A model generated the notes under the pieces. That model saw nothing but the letters and a program-made list of their open reading frames with translations. It was not told where the DNA came from and did not search any database. From positions 1 through 6,261 of the forward strand of contig CAZHNG010000377.1 of NCBI GenBank assembly GCA_964533785.1: a DNA stretch of 6,261 nt, read 5' to 3'. A program made the position numbers and the translations under genes. Below are positions 6,211 to 6,261 of the stretch, one piece after another (the stretch's first letter is position 1; each line of letters opens with the position of its first letter). This DNA is from JANQRV01 sp964533785 (GTDB taxonomy: Bacteria > Bacteroidota > Bacteroidia > Chitinophagales > Saprospiraceae).

Positions 6211-6261
6211 GCGTCTAGCGTCTAGCGTCTAGCGTCTAGCGTCTAGCGTCTAGCGTCTAGC
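6211..6261. repeat. Perfect 7-bp tandem array (GCGTCTA), truncated by the window edge
   Basis: Seven exact copies of GCGTCTA followed by GC fill 51 bp and run off the right edge, so the true length is unknown. Since 7 is not a multiple of 3, a TAG stop falls in every frame of the plus strand, and the minus strand is likewise closed, so the array cannot be coding. Heptanucleotide arrays of this kind are known in cyanobacteria as short tandemly repeated repetitive (STRR) sequences; here the host looks like a Bacteroidota member. Each unit junction also contains CTAG, a tetranucleotide avoided in many bacterial genomes. Confidence 0.95.

Noticed and set aside
6211..6261. CRISPR array
   Set aside because: The 7-bp units are directly abutting with no spacers, and there are no cas genes.

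Overview
The window reads as chromosomal DNA from a member of the Bacteroidota, most likely near the Saprospiria (Lewinella/Haliscomenobacter-like). The taxonomic guess rests on three things: a DUF5117/DUF4953-type secreted metalloprotease typical of the phylum, A-rich translation starts without Shine-Dalgarno sequences plus one promoter of the Bacteroidota TTTG/TAnnTTTG kind, and short tandem-repeat words in the intergenic DNA. It is inference, not a database result.

All three convincing genes lie on the minus strand. Reading in the direction of transcription (right to left): argH, encoding argininosuccinate lyase (4734-6077); 29 bp later, an ArnT/PMT-like integral membrane glycosyltransferase (3127-4704), probably cotranscribed with argH; then a 384-bp gap; then a large exported zinc metalloprotease of the metzincin type (202-2742), with its own candidate promoter and a plausible intrinsic terminator. 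These genes do not form an obvious single pathway: arginine biosynthesis, envelope glycosylation and secreted or periplasmic proteolysis sit side by side.

The intergenic DNA is the more unusual part. Upstream of argH, a perfect 7-bp tandem array (GCGTCTA, seven copies plus 2 nt) runs off the right edge, and degenerate copies of the same word lie in the argH leader in the opposite orientation. Downstream of the protease gene a different word, TAACCCG, recurs four times with one inverted copy; this cluster also builds the terminator hairpin and a possible G-quadruplex. The 384-bp gap holds a sequence resembling an insertion-sequence end, spaced CACATAAG words, and a 14-bp direct repeat whose second copy overlaps the end of the glycosyltransferase gene.

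I do not see a defence system, CRISPR array, RNA gene, intact transposase or other clearly new multi-gene system. The best leads are the repeat words around gene borders.
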